A stretch of 64,000 bases of DNA from Nocardioides turkmenicus (GTDB lineage Bacteria; Actinomycetota; Actinomycetes; Propionibacteriales; Nocardioidaceae), in NCBI RefSeq assembly GCF_011045035.1, contig NZ_JAALAA010000002.1, positions 248,001 through 312,000 of the forward strand, read 5' to 3'. The notes beneath the pieces were generated by a model. The model was not told the DNA's origin, did not search any database, and saw nothing but the letters and a program-made list of their open reading frames with translations. Below, piece after piece: positions 8,270-17,435 of this stretch (position 1 is the first letter of the stretch; every line of letters starts with the position of its first letter). The translations under genes and the position numbers were made by a program.

Positions 8270-9046
8270 ATGACGACACCGACACCACCGCCGCCACCGG
8301 ACGGGTACGGGGCGATGCCTCCTGCGCCGAACCTCGGGACGCAGGGCGGCTGGCCGTCGAACGAAAATTCGTTCGCCCCAGGCGGGCCACCCCCGACGGA
8401 GAAGCCGCACAACCCGTGGCCGATCGTGATCGGGCTCGGGGCGATCGCCGTCGTGCTGGTCATCGGGGTGATCGTCACCGCGGCGATCGTCATCCTCCGG
8501 GGCGAGGAGGACCCGACGGCAGGACCCGGGCCGGTGACGGTCACCGCGACCCCGACCACGTCACCGGACCCGTCCTCCGCGGCTCCCGCGCCGGGCGGGC
8601 TGGCCGCGGACCTCTTCGAGGGCGACTGGAGGTTCAAGCTCGGCGACGTGAGCATGAACGCGACGTACGTCGCCTCCCAGGACTATCCGGACTGCGGGCC
8701 GATCGCGTCGGCCGCCCTGGACGGCAAGGGCTGCCGGTACGCCGCGATGGGGATCCATGACGCCGAGGGCGGCAAGCTGCGGATGCTCCGGGTCATCTAC
8801 GTCTTCGGCAGCGAGGCGGCAGCGACGGCGGCCGCGGAGTCGGTCAAGGAGACCGACATCGACCTGCCCACCGGCAGCCTCGTCCAGGACGACGTGATCG
8901 GGAAGTGGGTCGCCAAGGAGTCCGCCAAGGCCGTCGTCGTCGGCTTCGTGACCGGCCAGAAGGGCGTGTCGGAGACGACGGTCGACGACTACCTCCACTA
9001 CGGCACCGCCGACATCGCCGGCGCCCTGATCTTCATGGACCTGTAG
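8270..9046 (+). CDS. Membrane-anchored protein with extracellular domain, paralog of the protein at 1322
   Basis: A 258-residue protein with a Pro/Gly-rich cytoplasmic N-terminus, one membrane helix at about 50-77, a Thr/Pro/Ser linker and a C-terminal domain at about 117-258. The domain shares W-x-F-x-x-GDV, DY-x-x-C (Cys142), GC-x-YA (Cys155), GKLR with IYVFG, and Y-x-x-YG-x-ADI-x-GA-x-x-F with the protein at 1322. GGAAGGGG precedes the chosen ATG. The upstream in-frame start at 8162 falls inside the hairpin loop and lacks a ribosome site. No known family recognised; the outside domain may bind a ligand or wall component. Confidence 0.85.
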   Translation: MTTPTPPPPPDGYGAMPPAPNLGTQGGWPSNENSFAPGGPPPTEKPHNPWPIVIGLGAIAVVLVIGVIVTAAIVILRGEEDPTAGPGPVTVTATPTTSPDPSSAAPAPGGLAADLFEGDWRFKLGDVSMNATYVASQDYPDCGPIASAALDGKGCRYAAMGIHDAEGGKLRMLRVIYVFGSEAAATAAAESVKETDIDLPTGSLVQDDVIGKWVAKESAKAVVVGFVTGQKGVSETTVDDYLHYGTADIAGALIFMDL

Positions 9047-9127
9047 CCGCGGGAGTTCACCCGAGGTTTCCGAGTATTCGAAAGCGTTTGGTTCGACGCA
9101 CACAGCCCGCCCATACCGTCAACAGGC

Positions 9128-10030
9128 GTGTCCCCCACACTGATCTCCTCGGGTCCGGGTCGGGCAGCCTTGCTGCGCGCCGTCGTGCCCGTGGTCGCGC
9201 TGTGCGGCGTCCTCGGCGCCGCGCTCAGCTTCCTCGTCCCGACGACGGCCACCGCCGGCCCGACCGTGAAGGTCGCCCAGGCGGAACCGGTGCAGCCGGG
9301 CTTCCAGCGCTTCGCCTGGCTCAACGCGTGGGCCGACCACCACACGGCACCAGGGGGTGCGGCCGCGGACCGGCTCGACGGCGTGCCACGGATGCGGATC
9401 GTGGTCGGTCACCTGCGGCGTACGCTCATCGACTTCGGGGTGCTCGCCGAGGTGGAGGCGCCGCAGCGGGAGGCGTTCGAGTCCTTCGGACGGGAGTACG
9501 CGCTCGTCTCCACGCCCGACGCGACCGACGACGCGGTGTTCTACCGCCGCTCGGTGTTCCGGCTGGTCAGCAGGGACACGGTGACCATGTACTACCGCCA
9601 CGGCGCCCGGGTGAGCGCGCCGGTGGTGGTGCTGGAGGAGCGTTCCTCCGGGCAGCGCGTCGGGGTGCTGCCGGTGCACTTCCCGGCGAGCCTGCCGTCG
9701 GCTCCCGGGCAGAAGAGGTGGCGCGACCTGAACGCCCGGGTCGTCAAGGACGTGGTCGCCCGCGCGGAGGTGCCGATCGTCGTCGCGGGTGACTTCAACC
9801 AGCGCAACGACATCCTGTGCGACCTGACCTCGCCCGGGACCGGCCTGGTGAGCCCGCTCGCGGAGCACGAGAAGTGCGCCACCGCGCGCCGGGCGCCGAT
9901 CGACCAGGCGTTCCTCAGCCCCTCGTTGCAGCCCGACCGCTACCAGGTCTACTCCGGCCCGTCGGCCCGGCGGGCCACCGACCACGGCGCGTTCTACCAG
10001 GTCAGGGTGCGTCTCTCCGACATTCCCTGA
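9128..10030 (+). CDS. Secreted endonuclease/exonuclease/phosphatase-family protein
   Basis: A 300-residue protein with an N-terminal hydrophobic signal or anchor (about 13-43) followed by an EEP-like domain. Visible family motifs are LPVHFP (metal or phosphate site), VVAGDFNQ with the catalytic Asp/Asn pair, and RATDHGAF near the end (the DH general base). Substrates in this superfamily range from nucleic acids to phospholipids and cannot be chosen here. The first strand with the usual Asn/Glu motif is weak, so it is a divergent member. GTG start follows a TACCGT box by 8 nt, consistent with leaderless expression. Confidence 0.78.
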   Translation: MSPTLISSGPGRAALLRAVVPVVALCGVLGAALSFLVPTTATAGPTVKVAQAEPVQPGFQRFAWLNAWADHHTAPGGAAADRLDGVPRMRIVVGHLRRTLIDFGVLAEVEAPQREAFESFGREYALVSTPDATDDAVFYRRSVFRLVSRDTVTMYYRHGARVSAPVVVLEERSSGQRVGVLPVHFPASLPSAPGQKRWRDLNARVVKDVVARAEVPIVVAGDFNQRNDILCDLTSPGTGLVSPLAEHEKCATARRAPIDQAFLSPSLQPDRYQVYSGPSARRATDHGAFYQVRVRLSDIP

Positions 10031-10035
10031 CAAAC

Positions 10036-11259
10036 TCAGAAGTACGTCCGGGCCAGATCGGTCACGGTGTAGTCGAGGTCGACGACCGGGATCAGCCGCC
10101 ACTTGTCGAACGCCGTGCACGGGTGTGAGATCCCGAAGCTGACCAGGTCGCCCGGCCGCAGCCCGGCGTCGGTGCGCAGGAAGGCGTGCTGGTCGGCCAG
10201 CTTCTCGACGGTGCCCTCGATCTTCTCCGCGCCGCCGAAGCCGTCGCGCCGCACCGCGAGCGGGACCGGCAGGCCGTTGTCGTAGGGCACGTCCCGCCGG
10301 CCCATGCCCGCGATGACCAGCCCCTCCTCGGGGGCCGAGACGATCTGGGCCCACACCTCGATGGCCGGGTCCAGGCTCCCCGCGATGCGGTGGTAGGGCG
10401 TCGTGGCGGCGTAGAGGCCGTGGTCGTGGGTGATGTACGTCCCGCTGCGCAGGACCTTGCGAGGCGTCATCCCGTCCGGCCATCCGGAGGCCCAACGCTC
10501 GGCGAGGACGTCGAAGAAGGCGCTCCCGCCTGCGGAGACGATCGCATCCGCGGCGACGAGCCCCTCGGTGAACAGCGTCGAGGCGAGCTCCTTGAGACGG
10601 TCGAAGTAGTCGCCGACCGCCTCGGCCGTCTCCAGGCCGCCCTCGTAGCCGGCCACGCCGGCCAGCAGCAGGCCCGGCCGCCCGTCCACCACTCGCGCGA
10701 GCTCGACCGCCTCCTCGACGGAGCGGCAGCCGGTGCGGCCGCCCGGGAAGCCCAGGTCGAGCAGCACCGCGAGCGGCCGGTCCGCGACGCCTACCAGGGC
10801 CGACGCCTCGGCGGCCGCCTCGACGCCCTCGACCGAGTCCACCCAGTGCAGATGTAGGAACTCCGGGTCGGCCGCCCGCTCGGAGGCGACCCAGCTCAGC
10901 GCGCTGTGGTCGAGGATCTCGTTGGCGACCAGGACACGGCGTACGCCGGCATGGCGAGCGACCAGCGCCTGGCTGGGCGTGGCGACCGTGATCGCCCACG
11001 CGCCGGCGTCGAGCTGTTGCCGGTAGAGCGAGGGCGCCATCGTGGTCTTGCCGTGCGGGGCGAGCAGCAGCCCGTGCTCCTCCGCGAACCCCGCCAGGGT
11101 CTCGATGTTGTGCTCCAGCGCGCTCTTCTTGAGCACCATCACCGGCCAGGTGAACGAGCCGTCGAAGAGGTTGCGGCCGGAGGCTGCGTACGTGGTGAGA
11201 TCGACGGCTTCTCCCGGCTCCATGAAGCCCTTGTCCGCCCAGGTCACGTGATCGTCCAT
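10036..11259 (-). CDS. Fold-type III PLP enzyme, amino acid deaminase/aldolase (DSD1/D-threonine aldolase type)
   Basis: A 407-residue enzyme. The N-terminal alanine-racemase-like barrel carries the PLP lysine in APHGKTTMAP (about Lys71). The C-terminal beta domain of the D-serine dehydratase/D-threonine aldolase family ends with the metal-ligand pair His-x-Cys in ISHPCTAFD (about His379, Cys381). The predicted reaction is metal- and PLP-dependent cleavage or dehydration of a D-beta-hydroxy amino acid. The start at 11259 follows a TAGGTT box by 8 nt. It lies downstream of a second fold-III enzyme on the same strand. Confidence 0.82.
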   Translation of the reverse strand: MDDHVTWADKGFMEPGEAVDLTTYAASGRNLFDGSFTWPVMVLKKSALEHNIETLAGFAEEHGLLLAPHGKTTMAPSLYRQQLDAGAWAITVATPSQALVARHAGVRRVLVANEILDHSALSWVASERAADPEFLHLHWVDSVEGVEAAAEASALVGVADRPLAVLLDLGFPGGRTGCRSVEEAVELARVVDGRPGLLLAGVAGYEGGLETAEAVGDYFDRLKELASTLFTEGLVAADAIVSAGGSAFFDVLAERWASGWPDGMTPRKVLRSGTYITHDHGLYAATTPYHRIAGSLDPAIEVWAQIVSAPEEGLVIAGMGRRDVPYDNGLPVPLAVRRDGFGGAEKIEGTVEKLADQHAFLRTDAGLRPGDLVSFGISHPCTAFDKWRLIPVVDLDYTVTDLARTYF

Positions 11260-11335
11260 CGGGACCGAACCTACCGACGGCCCCACGGCCGGGCACGGGG
11301 TTTCGAGAAAACTTGGAAATGTCCGGGCGGGTACC

Positions 11336-12544
11336 TCAGAGGAAGGTCTGTCCCTCGCCCCGGTAGGTCGGCGCGACGGTGATGATCGCGTCGCCCTCGA
11401 TCAGGTGGAGGACATCGAGCCGCTCGCACACCTCACCGGCCTTCGCGTGGCGGAACCAGACCTTGTCGCCGATCGCGAGCTCGTCGGCGGCATGCCCGCG
11501 CAGCGGCGTCTGGACCTCCCCGGCGCCTTCGGTGCCGACGTACTCGAGGCCGAAGGGGTAGGTGGGGCTCGGGACGCGGTCGAGCCCGGGCGGGCCCGAG
11601 GCGATCCAGCCGCCACCGGCGACGGTGACGATGCCGGGCGCGGGACGGCGCACGACGCTCAGCCCGAAGTACGCCGCCGGGTGGGGCGTGAAGCCGTCGT
11701 AGCGGTCGAAGAGGGTCGGGCCGTAGAGGCCGGAACCCGCAGCGATCTCGGTGACCGAGGAGTCGGCACGGGTGGACTCGATCGAGCCGGTGCCGCCGCC
11801 GTTGACGAACTCGAGGTCGGTCAGCGAGCGTACGGCCGCGACGATCTTCCCGCGGCGCTCGGTGATCTCGGCGATGGACGCCTTCTTCATCCGGCGGATC
11901 ACCGCGGCGGGCGGGTTGCCGCCGAGCGGGCGGTCGACGGTGCCGGCGACCTGGCCCTCGTAGGCCATCAGCCCGACCAGCTGGAAGTCCGGGTCCTCGG
12001 CGACGATGCGGGCCAGCGCGACGGCGTCCTCCGGGGTGCGCACCGGGGAGCGGCGGGCGCCGAGCCAGATCCGGCGCGCGATGACCAGCGCGGCGTCGAG
12101 ATCGATGGCGACGCGTACGGGGGCGGCCGGGGTGCCGATCGCGGCCTTGACCAGCGACAACCCTTCGGCGCTGTCGACCATCAGCGTGATCCGGGCGAGC
12201 TTCTCCTCGTCCTTCGCGAGCGCGGCGAGCGCCGCCCGGTCGGCGGTCGGGTAGCCGATCACGATGTCGTAGTGGGTCTCGGCCAGCCACAGCGCCTCGG
12301 ACAGCGTGAACGCCAGGATCCCCTCGTACCCCTCGCGGGCGAGCACGCGGTCGATCAGCGCCCGGCAGCGTACGGACTTGCTGGCGACCCGGATCGGGGT
12401 GCCGGCCGCGCGGCGCACGAGATCGTCGGCGTTGGCGTCGAACGCGGCCAGGTCGACGGCCCCGACTGGTCCGTCGAGAGCGGCGGTCGCGCGGTCGAGC
12501 CGCTCGTGCTGCTGGGCCGAGAGATGGTGGGAAGTGGTAACCAC
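11336..12544 (-). CDS. Fold-type III PLP enzyme (alanine racemase-like/amino acid deaminase)
   Basis: A 402-residue protein. The PLP lysine is in RVASKSVRC (about Lys56), with a barrel and the family's C-terminal metal-binding segment WFRHAKAGEVCERL. It belongs to the same superfamily as its downstream neighbour but is only distantly similar, so this is not a recent duplication. GTG start. It is divergent from a lactone oxidase gene at 12673 with 128 bp between. Actual substrate unknown; a D-amino acid or hydroxy amino acid is likely. Confidence 0.78.
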   Translation of the reverse strand: MVTTSHHLSAQQHERLDRATAALDGPVGAVDLAAFDANADDLVRRAAGTPIRVASKSVRCRALIDRVLAREGYEGILAFTLSEALWLAETHYDIVIGYPTADRAALAALAKDEEKLARITLMVDSAEGLSLVKAAIGTPAAPVRVAIDLDAALVIARRIWLGARRSPVRTPEDAVALARIVAEDPDFQLVGLMAYEGQVAGTVDRPLGGNPPAAVIRRMKKASIAEITERRGKIVAAVRSLTDLEFVNGGGTGSIESTRADSSVTEIAAGSGLYGPTLFDRYDGFTPHPAAYFGLSVVRRPAPGIVTVAGGGWIASGPPGLDRVPSPTYPFGLEYVGTEGAGEVQTPLRGHAADELAIGDKVWFRHAKAGEVCERLDVLHLIEGDAIITVAPTYRGEGQTFL

Positions 12545-12672
12545 GACCCAAGTGTCTATGCCCCGCGCGGCACCCGCGTCAACGGCAGGTAACCAACTGT
12601 GCCACCGCGCGGTCCGAACGGATCTGGGTGAAGTCGTTGACCGAACGCCTCGGAAGCGACACCCTTTGCCGC

Positions 12673-13980
12673 GTGAGTGAGTGGCAGAACTGGGCGGGCA
12701 ATCAGCACACGGGAGCGATCGAGGTCGTCGTGCCTCGCGACGAGGCGGAGCTCGCGGCGGTCGTGGTGGCTGCGACCGAAGCCGGCCGCAGGGTCAAGCC
12801 GATCGGCGCCGGCCACTCGTTCACCGCGATCGGCTCCCCGGTGGACGTCCAGGTGAGCCTCGACCGGATCTCCGGGATCGTGAAGGCCGACGCGACGACC
12901 GGGCTGGTGACGGTCCGCGGCGGCACCCGCCTCAAGGTCCTCAACCGAGCGCTCGAGGCGCTCGGGCTGTCGATGACCAACCTCGGCGACATCGAGGAGC
13001 AGTCGATCTCTGGGGCGATCTCGACCGGCACCCACGGCACCGGAGCGCGCTTCGGCGGCCTGGCGACGCAGGTACGCGGCCTCCGGCTGCTCCTCGCCGA
13101 CGGCTCCGTCCTCTCCTGCTCGGCGACGGAGAACCCCGAGGTCTTCGACCTCGCCCGCGTCGGGCTCGGTGCGCTCGGGACCATCGTCGAGGTCACCCTC
13201 CAGACCGAGCCACTGTTCGCGCTGAACGCGCGTGAGGGCAACGGCGAGCTCGACGCGGTCATGGCCGAGTTCGAGGAGCACGCTTCGGGCACCGACCACT
13301 TCGAGTTCTACTGGTTCCCGCACACCACCCGGGTGCTCACCAAGCACAACACCCGGCTGCCGCTGCCGGAGACGCCGCTGAAGCCGGTGGGCCCGGTCCG
13401 GGGCTGGTTCGACGACGAGCTGCTCTCCAACACCGCCTTCGGCGCGACCGTCGAGCTCGGCCTCCGCGTGCCTGCGCTGGTCAAGCCGCTGGCCCGCTTC
13501 GCCGCCTCCGCCCTCTCGCCGCGCGAGTTCACCGACGTCTCCTACCGCGTCTTCACCTCGGAGCGGAAGGTGCGGTTCGTGGAGAGCGAGTACGCGGTGC
13601 CGCGTGCTGCGGGTATGGACGTCCTCGCCGAGCTGCAGCGCGCGGTCGAGGCCTCCTCGTGGAACATCTCCTTCCCCGTCGAGGTCCGCGTCGCGGCCGC
13701 CGACGACATCCCGCTGTCCACCGGGTTCGAGCGCGAGAACGTCTACATCGCCATCCACACCGCCCCGTCCTCGCCGTGGCGGGAGGAGTACTTCGCGACC
13801 TTCGAGCGGATCGCCGGCGAGGCGGGCGGCCGCCCGCACTGGGGCAAGATGCACACGCTCTCCGCCGCTGACCTGGCCGAGCGCTATCCCCGGTTCGGCG
13901 ACTTCGTCGCGCTGCGCGACAAGCTCGACCCGTCGCGCACCTTCAGCAACCCCTATCTGGAGCAGGTCCTCGGCTCTTAA
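12673..13980 (+). CDS. FAD-linked D-arabinono-1,4-lactone/alditol oxidase family
   Basis: A 435-residue VAO/PCMH flavoprotein. The FAD domain (about 1-190) shows GAGHSFTAIG, with the covalent-FAD type His, and GTHGTG. The C-terminal ALO domain ends with HWGKMHT, typical of sugar-lactone and alditol oxidases. It would oxidise an aldonolactone or polyol with O2 to give H2O2. I prefer the GTG at 12673 (protein begins VSEWQNWAGN, as in the family) over the in-frame ATG at 12628. The two PLP enzymes lie divergently upstream. Confidence 0.85.
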   Translation: MSEWQNWAGNQHTGAIEVVVPRDEAELAAVVVAATEAGRRVKPIGAGHSFTAIGSPVDVQVSLDRISGIVKADATTGLVTVRGGTRLKVLNRALEALGLSMTNLGDIEEQSISGAISTGTHGTGARFGGLATQVRGLRLLLADGSVLSCSATENPEVFDLARVGLGALGTIVEVTLQTEPLFALNAREGNGELDAVMAEFEEHASGTDHFEFYWFPHTTRVLTKHNTRLPLPETPLKPVGPVRGWFDDELLSNTAFGATVELGLRVPALVKPLARFAASALSPREFTDVSYRVFTSERKVRFVESEYAVPRAAGMDVLAELQRAVEASSWNISFPVEVRVAAADDIPLSTGFERENVYIAIHTAPSSPWREEYFATFERIAGEAGGRPHWGKMHTLSAADLAERYPRFGDFVALRDKLDPSRTFSNPYLEQVLGS

Positions 13981-14025
13981 CCTGACCTTCTCTCCCGGGT
14001 CACCGGCCACCCTTACCGTGACCCG

Positions 14026-16089
14026 ATGCCGCAGCCGCCGTCGTCTCAGCGCATCGCCGAGATCCACGGCCTGCGGGGACTCGCGCTCGCGCTCGTGGTG
14101 GTCTTCCACCTCTTCGGCAACGGCCGCGTCTCCGGCGGTGTCGACGTCTTCCTGGCGCTGACCGGGTTCCTGGTCACCCGCTCGCTGGTCCGCCGGGTAG
14201 CGGCCTCCGAGCTGCGGCTGGCCGACCACTACGGGCGTACGTTCCTGCGGCTGTCGGCTCCCATGCTGGTCGTGCTCGCCGGGACGGCGGTGCTGATGGT
14301 GGCGGTCATGCCCCGGTCGATGTGGAGCTCGACGCTGCGGGAGGTCGCTGCGTCGGCGGCGTACGTCCTGAACTGGGAGATGATCCGGTCCCAGCTCGCC
14401 TACGGAGCCGCCGGGCCGAGCGCGAGCCCGCTGCAGCACTTCTGGTCGCTGGCGGTGCAGGGGCAGTTCCTGCTGGTCTGGCCGGTGGTCGTGGTCGTCC
14501 TCGGGGCTTTGGCGCGGAGGCGGCTCCGGGTCGTGATGGCGGTCGTGGTGGCAGTGGCGACCGTCGCGTCGTTCGTCTTCGCGTGGCGGCTCGGGGCGGC
14601 CGACCAGCAGGTGGCGTACTTCCACTCCTGGGCGCGCTTCTGGGAGCTCGGCGCGGGCGCACTGCTCGCGCTCGGGCTCGACCGGATCCGGCCGCCGGGA
14701 GCGGCCCGGCCGGTGCTCGCCTGGTTCGGGCTGCTGCTCGTCGCGACCTCGGGGTTCGTGCTCGACGGCGCTGCGCTCTTCCCCGGCCCGTGGGCGCTGT
14801 GGCCGGTCGGCGGGGCGCTGCTGGTCGTGCTCGGCTCCGGATCATCCGCCCGGTGGGGGCCGCAGCGGCTGCTCGCGGTGAGGCCGCTGCGGTTCGTCGC
14901 CGACATCTCCTTCCCGCTCTACCTGTGGCACTGGCCACTGCTGGTGGCCTGGCTGAGCTGGACGTACGCGACCCGCACGAGCCTCCTCGCCGCGACCGTC
15001 GTCCTGTCCGGATCGGCGGTGCTGGCCTGGCTCACCCATCGGTACGTCGAGCGGCCGGTCACCCGGATCGGTCCGCCGTTCACCGGCGTGGTGCGGCTGG
15101 TGACGGTGCCCGTGGTGCTCGCCGTGGTGGTGGGCGGAACGCTGGCGGTCACCGGCGAGGTGGAGCGCCGGGACGCCGCCCGGAAGGCGGCGGCGGTCGC
15201 GGCCGCCGAGCGCTACGCGGGCTGCATCGGCGCCGCCGCGCTCGACCCGGCGCTCACCGACTGCGAGCGCCCGTCGACGCTGATCGACGCGAGCCTGGGC
15301 TACCAGGCTCCCGACGGGTCGGCGTGCTGGTCCAACAAGGAGCGGCCCGTCGCGCTGAAGGTCTGCACGCTCGGCCCGAAGACCGGCTACACCCGGCGGC
15401 TGCTCGCCATCGGCGACTCCCACAACCACCAGTTCGTGCCCGCCTACCGTGCCATCGCCGAGAGCCGCGGCTGGCGCATCGACGTGGCCGGCCGCGCCGG
15501 CTGCCACTGGAACGCCCGCGACCGCGTCGGTACGCCCGAGTCGAGCGTGGAGCTCTGCGACCGGTGGAAGGAGAAGCTGGCGGCGTACATCGCCTCGGAG
15601 GAGGGGATCGACGCGTACGTCGTGGTCCACTCCAGCCTGGTGAGCGTCGAGGTCTCGCCCGGCGAGAGCGACGTCGAGGCGGTCAGCCGCGGGATGGCGG
15701 AGGCGTGGGCGACCAGGCCGGACCCGTCGGTCCCGGTGATCGCGGTCCAGGACTCGCCCATCTTCGAGGGCAGCAGCGCGCTGTTCGCGCGGGTGGTCCA
15801 GCCGTGCATCGACGACCACGGGCTCGCTGCCGCGACCGAGTGCTCACGCCGGCGGGAGACAGTCGTACGCGACGACGGCAGCCTGGGCGCCACCCGGCTG
15901 GCGACGAACGCCCACCACGTCGACCTGACCTCCTACTTCTGCGGCGCGAGGCGGTGCTCGCCCGTCGTCGGCAACCTGGAGGTCTACCTCGACGGCTTCC
16001 ACATCTCCCCGCTCTACGCGGAGACGCTGGCGCCCTACCTGGGCGACCGGATCGCCCGGATCCTGCGCCGCTCCCCCGGTCCGGGCTAG
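14026..16089 (+). CDS. OafA-type membrane acyltransferase with C-terminal SGNH domain
   Basis: A 687-residue protein. Residues about 10-370 are an acyltransferase-3 domain with 10-11 membrane helices and the usual early Arg/His (GLRGLALALVVVFHLF). After a last helix, an extracellular SGNH domain begins near residue 455 with AIGDSHNHQF (block I) and ends with the DxxH-type DGFHISP. Such fusions acetylate or acylate cell-surface polysaccharides. ATG follows TACCGT by 6 nt, consistent with leaderless expression. Its stop codon overlaps that of the convergent MFS gene. Confidence 0.9.
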   Translation: MPQPPSSQRIAEIHGLRGLALALVVVFHLFGNGRVSGGVDVFLALTGFLVTRSLVRRVAASELRLADHYGRTFLRLSAPMLVVLAGTAVLMVAVMPRSMWSSTLREVAASAAYVLNWEMIRSQLAYGAAGPSASPLQHFWSLAVQGQFLLVWPVVVVVLGALARRRLRVVMAVVVAVATVASFVFAWRLGAADQQVAYFHSWARFWELGAGALLALGLDRIRPPGAARPVLAWFGLLLVATSGFVLDGAALFPGPWALWPVGGALLVVLGSGSSARWGPQRLLAVRPLRFVADISFPLYLWHWPLLVAWLSWTYATRTSLLAATVVLSGSAVLAWLTHRYVERPVTRIGPPFTGVVRLVTVPVVLAVVVGGTLAVTGEVERRDAARKAAAVAAAERYAGCIGAAALDPALTDCERPSTLIDASLGYQAPDGSACWSNKERPVALKVCTLGPKTGYTRRLLAIGDSHNHQFVPAYRAIAESRGWRIDVAGRAGCHWNARDRVGTPESSVELCDRWKEKLAAYIASEEGIDAYVVVHSSLVSVEVSPGESDVEAVSRGMAEAWATRPDPSVPVIAVQDSPIFEGSSALFARVVQPCIDDHGLAAATECSRRRETVVRDDGSLGATRLATNAHHVDLTSYFCGARRCSPVVGNLEVYLDGFHISPLYAETLAPYLGDRIARILRRSPGPG

Positions 16090-17381
16090 GCGGCGGCCGG
16101 CTCCGGCTCGCTCTCGCGCGGGAAGTGGGTCTGCTTGAAACGTACGGCCATCCGGGTCGAGGGACCCATGGCGGCCGCGGCAGCGACGACGATCGCGCCG
16201 ATCACGATCCAGCCGGCGCCGCTGTAGACGTCGGGGTGCCAGCCCATGGCGAGGAAGGTGAACAGAGCCGGCGCCCACGCGCCGCCGAGCTGGCGGCCGA
16301 TGCCGGCCACACCTTCGTACTCGCCCCGGCGGTCGGGGTCCATGAGCTCGGCCTGGAATGCCCAGCTCGCCGAGCCGATGGCCAGCTCCGCGCCGGTCAC
16401 GGCGACGTGGCCGAGCCAGACCAGGAAGATGGTGAGGATGCCGCGGGTGTCGTGGGTGACCAGCGTGATCGCGCAGGCCGCGACGAAGAACCCGCTGCTC
16501 CACCACACGCGCCGCAACGCGTCGCGGACGCTGTGGACGCCCTTCGAGGTGTAGGCCGGGAGGATGATGCACAGCACCGTGTTGGTCGCGAAGAGCCAGG
16601 CCAGCAGCCAGCGCGGCGAGTCGGTGTATTCGACCAGCCACAGCGGGATCACGGTGTGCAGCAGCACCTGGTTGGTCCACAGCGTGCCGGTGAAGGTGGT
16701 CACCAGGAGCCAGCCGACGTTGCGCAGCGCGCCCGGACCCGGCAGCTTCTCGGTGACCTCGCCGGCGGCGCGGCGCTCCTCGTGCGGCGCCCTCGGCAGC
16801 CGGGAGATCCAGACGGAGTTGGCGATCCCGATGGCCAGCGCGAAGAACGGCACGCCCCACTTGAGCACCGTGTCGGTGTCCAGCGCCAGCGCGATACCGG
16901 CGATCAGGGCGCCGATGGTGAAGCCGAGGTTGAGGCTCGAGTACATGAACGCCTGGGTCTCGACCCGCTCCTTGTCGGGGAGGACGTCGAGGACGTACGC
17001 ATTCCGGCCGGCACCGCCGGCGTTGTTGACCACCTCGAAGACGACGATGACGCAGAGGTAGGCCCAGAAGCCGTGGATGAACGGCATCGTCGCGAACATC
17101 GACGCGCTGATCAGGGCACTGATCGCCCAGACCCGCTTCGGGCCGACGACGTCGGCCAGCCGGCCCATCGGGTAGGCGGTGAGGAAGCTCGCGATCCCGG
17201 CGACCGTCAGGCCGATGCCGATCTGCGCCGGGCTCAGCCCGACGAAGGCGACCAGGTAGAACGCGGCCGCGGTGTTGAACGTCCCGTCCCCTGCTGCGAA
17301 GAGCAGCGACTGCGTCGCCAGACGCTTCGACAACGGCGTCGGCGGGATCAGGTTGGTGAGGAAACCGGGCAGGGCGGGCAC
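16086..17381 (-). CDS. MFS transporter
   Basis: A carrier of about 431 residues with 12 predicted helices and an A-like loop (GRLADVVGPKRVW). The GTG at 17381 (protein VPALPGFLTNLIPP...) looks more natural than an in-frame start at 17417, which would add an odd Trp/Cys-rich peptide; neither has a clear ribosome site. The 3' end overlaps the acyltransferase gene tail-to-tail by 4 bp (16086-16089). No substrate clue. Confidence 0.85.
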   Translation of the reverse strand: MPALPGFLTNLIPPTPLSKRLATQSLLFAAGDGTFNTAAAFYLVAFVGLSPAQIGIGLTVAGIASFLTAYPMGRLADVVGPKRVWAISALISASMFATMPFIHGFWAYLCVIVVFEVVNNAGGAGRNAYVLDVLPDKERVETQAFMYSSLNLGFTIGALIAGIALALDTDTVLKWGVPFFALAIGIANSVWISRLPRAPHEERRAAGEVTEKLPGPGALRNVGWLLVTTFTGTLWTNQVLLHTVIPLWLVEYTDSPRWLLAWLFATNTVLCIILPAYTSKGVHSVRDALRRVWWSSGFFVAACAITLVTHDTRGILTIFLVWLGHVAVTGAELAIGSASWAFQAELMDPDRRGEYEGVAGIGRQLGGAWAPALFTFLAMGWHPDVYSGAGWIVIGAIVVAAAAAMGPSTRMAVRFKQTHFPRESEPEPAAA

Positions 17382-17435
17382 TGGACAATTGCACCACCGC
17401 CACCGGACGAGAAGCATCCGGTTTACGGCCGAGGC

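Noticed and set aside
9119..11296. A 725-codon minus-strand frame over the nuclease-family and PLP genes
   Set aside because: It overlaps two well-supported genes in other frames and has Arg/Gly-rich non-protein-like composition.
12556..14625. A 689-codon minus-strand frame opposite the lactone oxidase
   Set aside because: Antisense shadow of an enzyme with intact FAD and ALO motifs.
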